A DNA stretch of 64,000 nt from Alphaproteobacteria bacterium (GCA_024279135.1 JAJRRU010000007.1:33474-97473); one strand, 5' to 3'. Positions 34,175 to 43,397 are shown, counted from the stretch's first letter. Translations and numbers: made by a program. Notes: generated by a model from the letters alone, not told the origin.

Positions 34175-34495
34175 TCAGGGTTTATCGGGCGCCACACAAA
34201 CGTATTGAGCCGCCACGGGCGTACTCAGGGGACAAGTCTGATAATCCTGGGTTTCAAAGACCGCTTTCTTGCCGAACAAGGCACACCTGTCGGAGGCCAG
34301 CTTCATGACATCCCGGTTCGTGGTGTTCGAACTGCTGTAACAGACTGTCACCTCGGTGATATCCTCTGACTCCTGAGAGAACCCGTGCAGGCTGCGGTTA
34401 AATTCGTTTTGAATATGGACATAGGGTGGTGATGCGCAAGCCACCACGGCGAAACACAGAATCAAAACACTCAGCACGGACAGGTTCTTTTCCAT
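34175..34495 (-). CDS. Small putative lipoprotein
   Basis: A 106-residue protein with a signal peptide (LSVLSVLILCFAVVACASP) whose AVVAC end is close to a lipobox, suggesting lipidation at Cys20. The mature part is about 86 residues with four further Cys (CYSS, RCALF, TCPL, VCVAP) that could form two disulfides in the periplasm. No family recognised. It precedes the hydrolase gene by 32 bp on the same strand. The ribosome site is weak. Confidence 0.65.
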   Translation of the reverse strand: MEKNLSVLSVLILCFAVVACASPPYVHIQNEFNRSLHGFSQESEDITEVTVCYSSSNTTNRDVMKLASDRCALFGKKAVFETQDYQTCPLSTPVAAQYVCVAPDKP

Positions 34496-34697
34496 GTTTG
34501 CTCTATAGCGCGAATACCCATCAACGGCAATGGAGGTAATTGTTCCGCGATTAGTCGGGATTCAAACCCGGGGCGCAATACACCAGCCCCACCCGGCCCC
34601 GGCGGGCCTGTCTTAGCTGATTTAAAGTCTTTAAGTCTTTACTATGCAGCATCACAATGCCTACCTATATGCATATCGTGTAACAGGAGGAAGACCA

Positions 34698-35282
34698 TTG
34701 TCGCGCCCATCAAATCAGCCGGTCATCATTGGTATCAGTGGAGCCTCTGGCGCCATTTATGGCATTGAAGCGCTGCGAATGTTGCGCGAACTTACAATCC
34801 CGACGCACCTGGTCATCACCGAAAACGGTGCACGGACCATCGCCATCGAAACGGATTTATCACTCGATGAGGTGCGTGCACTGGCCGATCATACCTATTC
34901 CAACAAAGACATGGCAGCAGACATCGCCAGTGGTTCCTTTCGGACTCTGGGCATGTTGGTGGCCCCGTGTTCCATCAAAACCCTTTCTGGTATTGCTAAC
35001 AGTTTTTCGGCAAACCTGCTGGTCCGCTCCGCAGATGTGATGCTGAAAGAACACCGGCCCCTGGTGCTCATGGTCCGCGAGACACCCTTGCACAAAGGCC
35101 ATCTTAAATTGATGATCCGGGCAACCGATGTTGGTGCGCGGATCATGCCGCCCATGCCAGCCTTCTATAATAACCCCAAATCCATCACCGATCTGGTGCG
35201 TCACAATGTGGGCCGGGCGCTGGATCAGATGGGTATCGATCACGACCTTTGCGAACGCTGGCAGGGCATACCCACACCCTAG
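34698..35282 (+). CDS. ubiX: Flavin prenyltransferase UbiX
   Basis: Prenylates FMN with dimethylallyl phosphate to give the cofactor of UbiD-type decarboxylases, needed for ubiquinone synthesis. It has 194 residues with the family motifs GISGASGAIYG, the SFRTLGMLVAPCSIKTLSGIANSFSANLL segment, LMVRETPLHKGHLKLM and MPAFYNNPKSI. The AGGAGGAA at 34686-34692 fixes a TTG start at 34698; an upstream in-frame ATG at 34644 would add 18 unsupported residues and lie before the ribosome site. Its last four bases overlap the convergent DUF454 gene. No ubiD lies in the window. Confidence 0.93.
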   Translation: MSRPSNQPVIIGISGASGAIYGIEALRMLRELTIPTHLVITENGARTIAIETDLSLDEVRALADHTYSNKDMAADIASGSFRTLGMLVAPCSIKTLSGIANSFSANLLVRSADVMLKEHRPLVLMVRETPLHKGHLKLMIRATDVGARIMPPMPAFYNNPKSITDLVRHNVGRALDQMGIDHDLCERWQGIPTP

Positions 35283-35689
35283 AGTGTTTCCGGCGGCACG
35301 CTGTCACGGGTGCAGATATAGATAGCTACCGGCAGCAAAACAACAGCCAGCAGGAATGCCGACATCAAACCATCATCCAGACCATAGGCAACCACCGCAA
35401 TGCTCATTGCCATGGTCGCCACAGCCAGCATCTTTGCCTTCAAGGGTATGACACGGTGCGTATACCAGTTTTGCAAAGGCAGCCCCAGTCTGGGATGATG
35501 CCATAACCATTGCTGGAAGCGCAGGGAGCCGCGCGAAAACGCCCATATGGCGATAATCAAAAAAATTGTTGTCGGTAAACCCGGAACAACAATACCGACA
35601 ACACCCAACACCACCATCAACCAGCCCAAAACAATAAAGATCCAGCGGACAACGCGTTTTTGTGAGAGTAAATCTTGTGGTAAATTCAT
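35279..35689 (-). CDS. DUF454 (YbaN-like) membrane protein
   Basis: A 136-residue inner-membrane protein of the YbaN/DUF454 family with three or four hydrophobic segments. The signature is RWIFIVLGWLMVVLGVVGIVVPGLPTTIFLIIAIWAFSRGS, followed by WLWHHPRLGLPLQNW. The ATG at 35689 (MNLPQDL) is preferred to the frame's longer N-terminus. Function of the family is not established. It converges with ubiX over four bases and diverges from the HAD phosphatase gene. Confidence 0.85.
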   Translation of the reverse strand: MNLPQDLLSQKRVVRWIFIVLGWLMVVLGVVGIVVPGLPTTIFLIIAIWAFSRGSLRFQQWLWHHPRLGLPLQNWYTHRVIPLKAKMLAVATMAMSIAVVAYGLDDGLMSAFLLAVVLLPVAIYICTRDSVPPETL

Positions 35690-35769
35690 TTGAGTAATGC
35701 AAAAGTCATTTATGAAATGGCACAAGCAGTATGCAAAATCCAGCCGACAAACTAAAGGTCCGAATTTAT

Positions 35770-36477
35770 ATGATACAAGATAACGATACCCTGCGACATC
35801 AAACAGCCAACGATGAGCCCTACTATGATGAACGTGGCGTGTGGGTTTGCCTTAATGCGGATTCTGTCGCAAAAGCCAGAAACATACAGACACCACGCCC
35901 TGCCCTGTTCCTGGACCGCGACGGGGTCATCAATATTGATGTCAATTACCTCAGTAAGATCGAGGACGTTGCCCTGCATGACGGTGCCACGTCCCTGATT
36001 GCCCAGGCCAACAATGCTGACATCCCGGTCATTGTCATCACCAACCAGTCGGGGGTGGGGCGGGGATATTTCGACTGGGACACCTTATGGGATGTTCAGG
36101 TGGAAATAGCCCGGCAGCTGGGTCAGGAACACGCCCATTGGGATGGGGTGTTCGCCTGCCCCTTTCACGCCGATGGCCAGACGGCCTACAGGCACAAAAA
36201 CCATCCGTTCAGGAAACCCAATACCGGCATGATCACCATGGCAGCAGAAATCTTCGCCATTGATCTGTCACGATCCTGGATCATTGGCGACAAGGCCTCT
36301 GACTTGCAGGCCGGTATCAATGCAGGAATGGCCGGTGGCATCCACGTCTACACCCGCTACCAAGATGCTGCACCGGAACGCGAGAAAGTATCCGCCATGG
36401 CCACGGCGGACTTCACCGTGATGACGGCCAAAACCGTGCTTGAGGCAAGCCGTATGATAAACCTGAGCGGCCTCTAG
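35770..36477 (+). CDS. HAD-IIIA phosphatase, GmhB/HisB-N like
   Basis: A 235-residue phosphatase of the histidinol-phosphate / D-glycero-D-manno-heptose bisphosphate phosphatase group. HAD motifs are FLDRDGVINID (nucleophile Asp), VITNQSGVGRG and WIIGDKASDLQAGINAGM. The zinc loop that in GmhB reads CPHHP...CDCRKP is here ACPFHADG...NHPFRKP: the last two Cys are His and Phe. About 45 extra N-terminal residues precede the domain. AAAGG eleven bases upstream supports ATG 35770. The likely substrate is a sugar phosphate for LPS or a surface glycan; heptose is not certain. Confidence 0.8.
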   Translation: MIQDNDTLRHQTANDEPYYDERGVWVCLNADSVAKARNIQTPRPALFLDRDGVINIDVNYLSKIEDVALHDGATSLIAQANNADIPVIVITNQSGVGRGYFDWDTLWDVQVEIARQLGQEHAHWDGVFACPFHADGQTAYRHKNHPFRKPNTGMITMAAEIFAIDLSRSWIIGDKASDLQAGINAGMAGGIHVYTRYQDAAPEREKVSAMATADFTVMTAKTVLEASRMINLSGL

Positions 36478-36505
36478 AATGTATTATGTCCAGGGTCAGG
36501 ACGTT

Positions 36506-36535
36506 GTTTGCCTTGTCCGCGTTTGCCTTGTCCGG
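36506..36535 (+). repeat. Two tandem copies of a 15-bp repeat
   Basis: GTTTGCCTTGTCCGC at 36506-36520 is followed directly by GTTTGCCTTGTCCGG, differing in the last base. It sits in the 145-bp gap between the HAD phosphatase and the NfeD gene, which otherwise shows nothing recognisable. Confidence 0.8.
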
Positions 36536-36622
36536 TGAAACTCGTTTCCGGGCTGGCAGAACAATTATCTCTGACAACCAGGCAATATTACTATCGGGTA
36601 TGTGCCATATCAGTTGAAAAAT

Positions 36623-36922
36623 TCAATAAATATTAATATCAGGCTCATCTTTCTTCTTACGCTGAAATAGGAATTTCAATAACAAAACAGAAGCAACGGA
36701 GAGGGCAGCAAAACTTAGAATCACAACCCGCCAGGTATCAAACAAATAGAATGTGTCAAAAACTGCATTATTGTCGCTATATACAAGAACCGACATTATG
36801 AGTGCGGCAACACCGACAGGCAGCACGAAAAAGTTAAACCCGAGAAAAATATCAGAGATAATCAGAATTAGCCCTATAACAAGCCAGACTTCTGCAACGA
36901 ATACCCAATAATTCAAATCCAT
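36623..36922 (-). CDS. NfeD-like short membrane protein
   Basis: A 99-residue membrane protein with three hydrophobic segments (VFVAEVWLVIGLILIISDIFLG, FVLPVGVAALIMSVLVYSD, VVILSFAALSVASVLLLKFLF) and a basic tail (FQRKKKDE). This is the truncated NfeD form lacking the C-terminal OB-fold. Such genes sit beside stomatin-like genes, as here: it follows the stomatin gene by seven bases and its AAGGA ribosome site lies at the end of that gene. The pair probably organises membrane microdomains or membrane-protein turnover. Confidence 0.83.
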   Translation of the reverse strand: MDLNYWVFVAEVWLVIGLILIISDIFLGFNFFVLPVGVAALIMSVLVYSDNNAVFDTFYLFDTWRVVILSFAALSVASVLLLKFLFQRKKKDEPDINIY

Positions 36923-36929
36923 CTCGAAG

Positions 36930-37859
36930 CTATTCCTTTGTCCCCAAAGTTTCTAACAACACTTGAATAGAGCCGATAGCCTTCGTTAAATCTGACGGCA
37001 TAATTATGGTCTTGCTGCTTTTGCTTGCTGCGATTGCCGACATGGCATCGACTTGGCGCTTCATAATCTCAAAATTTATAGCAGGCTGACCGTTGTCACT
37101 AATGGCCGATGCAACGAGTCGCGTTTGTTCGGCGTCTGCCTCAGCCTTTATTTTTACAGCGTAAGCCTCAGCGTCTGCTGTCACACGAACAGCGTCAGCG
37201 TTTTTCTGAGCCTCGAAAAACTTAGCCTCTGCAGCGAGTTCCACAGACCGTTTTTCACCTTCGGCACGGGCAATGGAAGCCCGGCGTTCTCGTTCTGCAT
37301 TCAGTTGCTGTCGCTGAGAGTCCTTGGTTTTCTCATCAATAATAACGTCCGTAATTTCAGTCCGAGTGATCTCTATTCCCCATACATCAGCCGCTTCTTG
37401 AAGATTTAATGAAATTTCATCATTCATTTTCTCCCGGGACGATTGCACTTCATCGAGTTCCAGCTTTCCTCCAGCAGACCGCACGATAGATGTTGCCGCA
37501 GTGTGTAGTGCTCCATTGATGTCGCCAATTCGGTAAACACTCCGGGCAGCGTCTAATATTCGGAAGAATACCGTTGCTTCCAAAACGACTTCCACATTAT
37601 CGCGCGTAACCACTGAAATGGAGAATTCAGGAAGCTGTCGTTCAAGAATCGTGACCCTGTGTGCAATATTATCCAGAAATGGCACAATAAAATTAAGGCC
37701 CGGCTCCAGAGATATAGTATATTTTCCGAACCGCTCAACTACAAAAACATTCGCTTGAGGTACAACCTTGACCCCCTTGAAGATCAGAACAAAAGCCAAC
37801 AAAACGATTAAAATGAGCGCAAAGTTTTGTAGTCCAACTTGCGCAATATATTCGCTCAC
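36930..37859 (-). CDS. Stomatin/SPFH-domain membrane protein (QmcA-like)
   Basis: A 309-residue member of the stomatin subgroup of SPFH proteins: one N-terminal span (FALILIVLLAFVLIFKGVKVV), the SPFH core (VVERFGKYTISLEPGLNFIVPFLD, RQLPEFSISVVTRDNVEV, FRILDAARSVYRIGD) and a long C-terminal coiled-coil helix (AERERRASIARAEGEKRSVELAAEAKFFEAQ). It oligomerises in membrane microdomains. GTG start with TAGGAG upstream. Operon with the NfeD-like gene seven bases downstream. The local sequence looks more A/T-rich than its neighbours, which may hint at transfer, but this was not measured. Confidence 0.92.
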   Translation of the reverse strand: MSEYIAQVGLQNFALILIVLLAFVLIFKGVKVVPQANVFVVERFGKYTISLEPGLNFIVPFLDNIAHRVTILERQLPEFSISVVTRDNVEVVLEATVFFRILDAARSVYRIGDINGALHTAATSIVRSAGGKLELDEVQSSREKMNDEISLNLQEAADVWGIEITRTEITDVIIDEKTKDSQRQQLNAERERRASIARAEGEKRSVELAAEAKFFEAQKNADAVRVTADAEAYAVKIKAEADAEQTRLVASAISDNGQPAINFEIMKRQVDAMSAIAASKSSKTIIMPSDLTKAIGSIQVLLETLGTKE

Positions 37860-38035
37860 AATAATATCTCCTACTATACAAAATTAATTTAATATTAGCT
37901 TAAATGGGCATTTTCCAAAAGCAATAAAATCAATACATTCGTGATTGGAATCGATTTCACATTCAATACAAAACTCCACCGTGAAATGTCTGTGCTTACT
38001 CTGAGATGCTCCCAGATTAACATCACGATCCAGGG

Positions 38036-38389
38036 TCAGGTATCGTCGGCGTTCGATTTTATGGTGTCTTCGATGATACTGATCAACATGATCAGGGCCA
38101 TTGTGACGCCATCAATTGTATCTTCAAGAACGTCGCCGCCCTCAACTGAAGTGACACAGATATTTTCCAGATCCTTAGCGGCAATCCCCAAATCGGTGAA
38201 ACCGTAGGAGCCTGCCGAACCCGCCAGTTTGTGGGCACGTTCACACAGTTCATTCATAACCATCTGATCGGGTTCATGGACCAACCGTTCGGCAATAGAC
38301 TTCAAATCCACCACATGACCAGGCAATTTTTCTACATATCCGGCCGTAAGCTGGCCAACCTTAAGTTGCAAGGCATCCATGTCTGTCAT
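38036..38389 (-). CDS. Histidine phosphotransfer (Hpt) domain protein
   Basis: A 117-residue stand-alone Hpt protein. The phosphoacceptor is H53 in ERAHKLAGSAGSYGFTDLG, the standard HPt helix. It would carry phosphate between a hybrid kinase and a response regulator. GGAAG precedes the ATG. The neighbours (stomatin, ELM1) give no partner, so the cognate kinase lies elsewhere. The stop lies in the string AGGGTCAGG, which recurs elsewhere in the window. Confidence 0.85.
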   Translation of the reverse strand: MTDMDALQLKVGQLTAGYVEKLPGHVVDLKSIAERLVHEPDQMVMNELCERAHKLAGSAGSYGFTDLGIAAKDLENICVTSVEGGDVLEDTIDGVTMALIMLISIIEDTIKSNADDT

Positions 38390-38483
38390 GATAGCACTTC
38401 CATTGGCAATCGCCCTTCAGTGTAGCATCTTCTATAAGGCACACCCCCCGGCAATAGAATATTGTGGTGCCCGACAATCCACC

Positions 38484-39485
38484 CTAAGGGGTGAAACCAT
38501 AACGATTCCTGATCGCTTCGGCAATAGTACCAGCGGCATTTAATGCCGGGTGGTTCCATTGGACAAAAGCGCCTTCAAGGGCTCTGGCATAGCCCTGATC
38601 ATAGAGAAATTGATGCAGTCGGTCATGTTTGTCAGTTACAAAACCCTTTGGTGCAAAAATATATACCGGGACATTTGTTGCACAGGCCTCGCTGCACATG
38701 GAAACGCTGTCTCCCGTCACCACGATAGCATCGGCCACCGCCAGGTATCCCAGATATGGATTATCCCCCCCGTCACCCCAATGATAGGCCATGTGGGGTA
38801 CAGAAATTTCAGCAACCACGGCTTGACCGGCGACCCCACTGCGACGCGAGGTCGTGATTAACAAAGAGCCACCCGCATCACGCGCCATTCCATCGACCAG
38901 TTGCCCAAACGTGCGGCCCATTTCCACGGTGAATTCCTTGCGCCGTGTTGATCCACCGACAAACACGGCGATGCGTGGGCGGGGCAGATGGGCGAATTTA
39001 TCGCCCCATGTGAGCGCCGCAGCATCGATTACATCGGGTGTTATGCCATGCGGGGCACCGGTCATATAAAGAATATTTGTCTCACCATGCCGTGCGGGGC
39101 GAGGTTTGTCATGGCGGGGTACACAGACAATATCGAAGTCTGCAAGCCCGCTTTGTCCCGGGTGCATGATCTGAACCAGATGGGCGCACCCTTTCGAGTG
39201 TCGTTTGATGGCCCGTGCGATGGAGGCGGTCCGGCGGCCTGCGGCAATAACCAGATCGGGCCAGGGGGCGTGCAGGTTGTTTGCTGATTGCCGTGTTAAT
39301 CCAGTGAACGTGGCACCTTTCAGGAAATTAGGCAACGCGGCCATGGCGGTGTATTCAAGCTCACGGACCTCATAATCAAGCCCCAGCAACTTGGCAACGC
39401 CGAGACACTGGCTGCGGTTACCGGCACGATCATCAAGCAAGACCCAGATCAGGGGTTTTCTGGTATTATCCGTTCCATTCGTCAT
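38484..39485 (-). CDS. ELM1/DUF1022 family glycosyltransferase-like protein
   Basis: A 333-residue protein of the mitochondrial-fission ELM1 family, common in alphaproteobacteria. Recognised segments are VLLDDRAGNRSQCLGVAKLLG, PDLVIAAGRRTASIARAIKR, HPGQSGLADFDIVCVPRHDKP and VTGDSVSMCSEACATNVPVYIFAP. The family has a GT-B-like fold; a role in nucleotide-sugar or surface polymer metabolism is suspected but not shown. The ATG at 39485 is chosen; a TTG at 39506 with AAAGG three bases before it is possible. It diverges from pyrE. Confidence 0.85.
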   Translation of the reverse strand: MTNGTDNTRKPLIWVLLDDRAGNRSQCLGVAKLLGLDYEVRELEYTAMAALPNFLKGATFTGLTRQSANNLHAPWPDLVIAAGRRTASIARAIKRHSKGCAHLVQIMHPGQSGLADFDIVCVPRHDKPRPARHGETNILYMTGAPHGITPDVIDAAALTWGDKFAHLPRPRIAVFVGGSTRRKEFTVEMGRTFGQLVDGMARDAGGSLLITTSRRSGVAGQAVVAEISVPHMAYHWGDGGDNPYLGYLAVADAIVVTGDSVSMCSEACATNVPVYIFAPKGFVTDKHDRLHQFLYDQGYARALEGAFVQWNHPALNAAGTIAEAIRNRYGFTP

Positions 39486-39639
39486 GGTCTGAATAAACGT
39501 GGGCAAATGCCTTTGGTCAACATGAAAACTATATTTTTCGCAATTGGAAATTGTATCTTGCTGAATTTAGCCGTAAACATGGGCCAATATAACCACATTT
39601 AAAGCGACAAATGGAACCACCCATCAAAGAGGCCCCCTT

Positions 39640-40320
39640 ATGTCCGACACCTATGATCAACATCGCGCAGCACTGGAAACTGCTCGCCATCTGCTCGACA
39701 TCAAAGCCGTGAATTTTCGCCCCCAAGAGCCTTACATCCTGACCGCTGGCTGGGCCAGTCCGGTTTACATCGACTGTCGCTGGGTGATCTCCTTCCCGCA
39801 AGCCCGCAGCGCTATTATCCGCCACGGGGTCAACATGCTGGAACACCATATCGGGTTCGATAATATCGACTCGGTCGCTGGTGGTGAAACCGCCGGTATT
39901 CCCTACGCCGCCTGGATCGCCGAGGCGACCGGGAAACCCATGCAGTATATCCGCAAAAAACCCAAAGGCTTCGGTCGCAATGCCCAGATCGAGGGCAATC
40001 TGGAAACCGGAAGCCGGACTTTGCTGGTCGAGGACCTGACCACGGACGGCGGCTCGAAAATCAATTTTGTCAACGCCTTGCGTGATGCCGGAGCCCAGGT
40101 TAGCGACGCCTTCGTGGTATTCTTTTATGGCGTTTTCCCCGGTGCGCTGGATGACCTCAAAAACATGGGGGTAAACCTGCACTACCTGACAACCTGGCAC
40201 GAAGTTCTCAGCGAAGCGGAAAAGGGAGACTATTTTACCGCCAGCGAAATTGATGGTGTGCGGGATTTTCTTTCCGACCCATTGGCCTGGTCAGCGGCCC
40301 ACGGTGGTAAGGCTGGTTGA
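39640..40320 (+). CDS. pyrE: Orotate phosphoribosyltransferase
   Basis: Forms orotidine 5'-phosphate from orotate and PRPP in pyrimidine synthesis. The 226-residue protein has the alphaproteobacterial layout: ILTAGWASPVYIDCRWVISFP, SVAGGETAGIPYAAWIAE, QYIRKKPKGFGR (catalytic loop Lys and Arg) and the PRPP motif TLLVEDLTTDGGSK. AAAGAGG precedes the ATG by seven bases. A 223-residue open frame on the opposite strand is antisense noise. Divergent from the ELM1 gene across about 150 bp. Confidence 0.95.
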   Translation: MSDTYDQHRAALETARHLLDIKAVNFRPQEPYILTAGWASPVYIDCRWVISFPQARSAIIRHGVNMLEHHIGFDNIDSVAGGETAGIPYAAWIAEATGKPMQYIRKKPKGFGRNAQIEGNLETGSRTLLVEDLTTDGGSKINFVNALRDAGAQVSDAFVVFFYGVFPGALDDLKNMGVNLHYLTTWHEVLSEAEKGDYFTASEIDGVRDFLSDPLAWSAAHGGKAG

Positions 40321-40339
40321 GCGCACATTTTTGTTATGC

Positions 40340-41530
40340 TCAGGAAAAACTGAAATGTTTGTCGATGTAAAAACCCTGGAACAATTCGATACCCAGTGAT
40401 TTACCAAGATTTACAGCCGCTTCGTCATCCACACGGGCCAAGACGATCCTGATGCCGGAATCGAGTATTTTCTTGATCTCGTCGGCGTTCTCTTCCAGCC
40501 CTTTTTCAGCCCCTTCACGCCAGAATATCTTGATGGAATTAGGCTGTACTTTTAGCATGTTTACCAGGCCGATGGTATCGACGGAAATACCATCGATGGC
40601 TATTGAGCCTTGATAATCAGTGATCAATTCCTGAGCCAGCAGAAAATTGTCGTAATTATGAACGATATCTTCCTGTCTGAATTCGAGAATAATTTCCGAT
40701 AAATTCTTTACTTTCAGATCACTGACAAATTTACGGAATTCGCGGGTGAATATATTTTCCACATTCAGGTTTATGGAAGCACGACGGGATTTTCGATCGA
40801 CCTCGGGAAAGGAACTGAGTAAAACCTTATCAAGCAGTACGGTCATGTGGTTAAATAACGAACCACTGCCCCGGAAATCGACTTCTTTGAGAATTTGTTG
40901 TTTAACCTTGCCGATGGAAACAAAGTATTCGTGAGAGGCAACCATACCCTTGGAGTATTTTTTGTTAATGCATACGATGGGCTGAGAAATCACGTATTCC
41001 TTGATAAAAGCCGGTGCACCTAATTTGTTCATGGTCGCGATCAGATGGTCAATATCGCCGGGCCGCAAGGGACGCTGGGTTACCTTTGTCGCTTTCGGGA
41101 CTTCCTGGTTTCTGATGCGCTGTTCAATAAATTTTATGGTTGGCTGCAACTTGTGAGTAAGATCGACTTTGCGAACCAGTCTTGCCTGATCGATACTGCC
41201 GAACAGGTCTGGAAAGACTTCGTTGACCACACTGATCATGCGAACTTTTAAATCCGTCATGACGTTAACCTGGTTATCATCCGTCATATCGACCAGGAAG
41301 CCGAATTCAGAATCAGATAATTGATAGGCAAGCGATGCATAACGGGTGTTATAGGTTTTGACCTCACGGCTAATGCTAATCCAGTAATCATGCTCCATGG
41401 TGTCGATAGGCAAGCCATCCAAGGTTACCAGTAGCAAGGTATTGTATTGCCCCGCGAACGATCCGGAACGCAAGGAACGAAGCAATTGTTGGAGCGGAAG
41501 TGCCGCTTTTTGTTTAAGATCGAGTTCCAT
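40340..41530 (-). CDS. Degenerate GGDEF-EAL family protein, probably non-catalytic
   Basis: A 396-residue protein whose C-terminal 220 residues follow the EAL-domain pattern with key residues replaced: QPIV...HEYF stands for QPIV...EAL, the DDFG loop reads DGIS, K-x-D reads KIF, and AEGVE reads ARVDD; the final QGFYIDK is conserved. The N-terminal half resembles a degenerate GGDEF domain (VTLDGLPIDTM, LAYQLSDSEFGFLVDM) without a GGDEF motif. It should not make or degrade cyclic-di-GMP and may instead bind it or a protein partner. ATG 41530 is chosen over a TTG at 41539. No signal or membrane span is seen. Confidence 0.7.
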   Translation of the reverse strand: MELDLKQKAALPLQQLLRSLRSGSFAGQYNTLLLVTLDGLPIDTMEHDYWISISREVKTYNTRYASLAYQLSDSEFGFLVDMTDDNQVNVMTDLKVRMISVVNEVFPDLFGSIDQARLVRKVDLTHKLQPTIKFIEQRIRNQEVPKATKVTQRPLRPGDIDHLIATMNKLGAPAFIKEYVISQPIVCINKKYSKGMVASHEYFVSIGKVKQQILKEVDFRGSGSLFNHMTVLLDKVLLSSFPEVDRKSRRASINLNVENIFTREFRKFVSDLKVKNLSEIILEFRQEDIVHNYDNFLLAQELITDYQGSIAIDGISVDTIGLVNMLKVQPNSIKIFWREGAEKGLEENADEIKKILDSGIRIVLARVDDEAAVNLGKSLGIELFQGFYIDKHFSFS

Positions 41531-41684
41531 TAATTGCAAATACCAAACATAATATTATTATGATTTAACAACCCATTATTCCCATGATTTAATATCCAGG
41601 AGAAAATTCGTAAATTTTTAGTTATCATAAGTATCTATAAATAATTACTTTGGCATTAAGAAAGTCAAGTCTGGATTTTTTTAT

Positions 41685-43397
41685 ATGCGAAGGTTTATCA
41701 ACCTCTCCTTAACAAGAGTATATGACATGCCACTTTGCCGTTCCAAAATATGCGCCGTTATTATAACCCTGTGCCTGTACTTTTTCCCTGGCTATCCGGT
41801 TAATGCTTCAAGCAATGATAGCCTGACAATTGGCATCACCCAGTTTCCCTTTACGTTTCATCCCACGATAAATTCAATGATGGCCAAGAGCTATATTCTC
41901 GCCATGACCAGACGCCCGTTCACCGTTTATGACAAGGACTGGAATTTGATATGCATGTTATGCACCAAATTGCCGACCATCGAAAACGGTTTGGCCCGAC
42001 GCGAACGCACCCCGGCTGGTGGCAACGGCATTGCGGTGACCTATACCATTCATCCCGACGCCACCTGGGGCGATGGAATTCCGATCACTGTGCGCGATGT
42101 GATTTTTTCCTGGAATGTGGCGAAACATCCAAAATCCGGCATTGGCGGCACGGAGATGTTCCGCAGGATTTACAAGATCGATACCATTGATGATAAAACC
42201 TTCACCCTGCATGTGGACCGGGTAACATTCGATTACAACGACATTGGTGGTTTTAACCTGCTGCCCGAACATCTGGAACGCAGCAAATTTTCTGATCCGG
42301 ATAATTATCGTAACAAAACGACCTATGATACCGACACCCTGAACGAGGGCCTTTATAACGGCCCCTACGTTATTGACCAGGTGGTTACCGGCTCACAAGT
42401 CGTGTTGGTAAAAAACCCGCTATGGTGGGGTACCCCCCCGAGCTTCAAGCGCATCGTGGTCAGGGTTATTGAAAACACCGCAGCCCTGGAGGCCAATATT
42501 CTATCGGGCAGTATCGACATGATCGCCGGTGAGTTGGGTCTGAGCCTGGATCAGGCCTTGTCTTTCGAGAGACGCAATAAACAGCGTTTCAACATTGTCT
42601 TTAAATCCGGGTTGATATACGAACACATCGATCTCAATCTGGACAATCCCATTCTGGCTGATCGCCGCCTGCGCCGTGCCCTGGTCCATGCCATCGACCG
42701 CAAAGCGATCAGTCAACAACTGTTTGCCGGACGCCAGCCGGTTGCCCATGGCAATGTAAACCCGCTCGACACCATGTATGCCAGCGATATTGCCCCGCTT
42801 GTTTATGATCCAAAACTTGCTGCTCGTCTGCTGGCGGACGCCGGGTGGGCGACCCTGAAACAAGGTGTGCGGCGCAATGCCAAGGGTGAGAAACTGACCC
42901 TGGAGTTTATGACAACGGCGGGAAACAAATCTCGCGAACTGGTGCAACAGATCCTGCAAAGCCAGTGGCGGAAAATTGGCATCAATGTTCGCATTATCAA
43001 TCAACCGGCCCGGGTGTTTTTCGGTGAAACCCTGAGCGAGAGAAAATATACCGGCCTTGGCATGTACGCCTGGATCAGTTCACCGGAAAATGTTCCGCGC
43101 ACTTCACTGCATTCGGCCCACATCCCTTCAGAGGAAAATAACTGGTCGGGGCAAAACTATCCGGGGTTTCGCAATGACGAGATCGACACCTTGATAGACA
43201 CCATCGAGGTCGAACTGGATGTGGAGAAACGGCGCAGCCTGTGGCGGCGATTACAGGAAATCTATATATCCGAAATTCCCGTGATTCCGCTGTTTTTCAG
43301 GGCCAACGCCTTTATCCTGCCTAAAGGGCTGCGTGGTGTCGAACCCACGGGCCACCAGTTTTCAAGCACCCTGTGGGTTGAAAACTGGACATATTAA
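41685..43397 (+). CDS. ABC transporter substrate-binding protein, family 5
   Basis: Periplasmic SBP_bac_5 binding protein, 570 residues, for peptides or similar solutes. A signal peptide (CAVIITLCLYFFPGYPVNASS) precedes the mature domain with SLTIGITQFPFTFHP, DATWGDGIPITVRDVIFSWNV, LNEGLYNGPYVI and RRLRRALVHAIDRKAI. An ATG at 41727 is an alternative and gives a more ordinary signal length. Peptide-type permease genes lie 2.1 kb downstream, after an oppositely oriented cyclase and a gene-free gap, so this may be their binding protein. Confidence 0.87.
   Translation: MRRFINLSLTRVYDMPLCRSKICAVIITLCLYFFPGYPVNASSNDSLTIGITQFPFTFHPTINSMMAKSYILAMTRRPFTVYDKDWNLICMLCTKLPTIENGLARRERTPAGGNGIAVTYTIHPDATWGDGIPITVRDVIFSWNVAKHPKSGIGGTEMFRRIYKIDTIDDKTFTLHVDRVTFDYNDIGGFNLLPEHLERSKFSDPDNYRNKTTYDTDTLNEGLYNGPYVIDQVVTGSQVVLVKNPLWWGTPPSFKRIVVRVIENTAALEANILSGSIDMIAGELGLSLDQALSFERRNKQRFNIVFKSGLIYEHIDLNLDNPILADRRLRRALVHAIDRKAISQQLFAGRQPVAHGNVNPLDTMYASDIAPLVYDPKLAARLLADAGWATLKQGVRRNAKGEKLTLEFMTTAGNKSRELVQQILQSQWRKIGINVRIINQPARVFFGETLSERKYTGLGMYAWISSPENVPRTSLHSAHIPSEENNWSGQNYPGFRNDEIDTLIDTIEVELDVEKRRSLWRRLQEIYISEIPVIPLFFRANAFILPKGLRGVEPTGHQFSSTLWVENWTY

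Noticed and set aside
39529..40200. 223-residue open frame opposite pyrE
   Set aside because: pyrE has all family motifs on the plus strand; the minus frame is its shadow.
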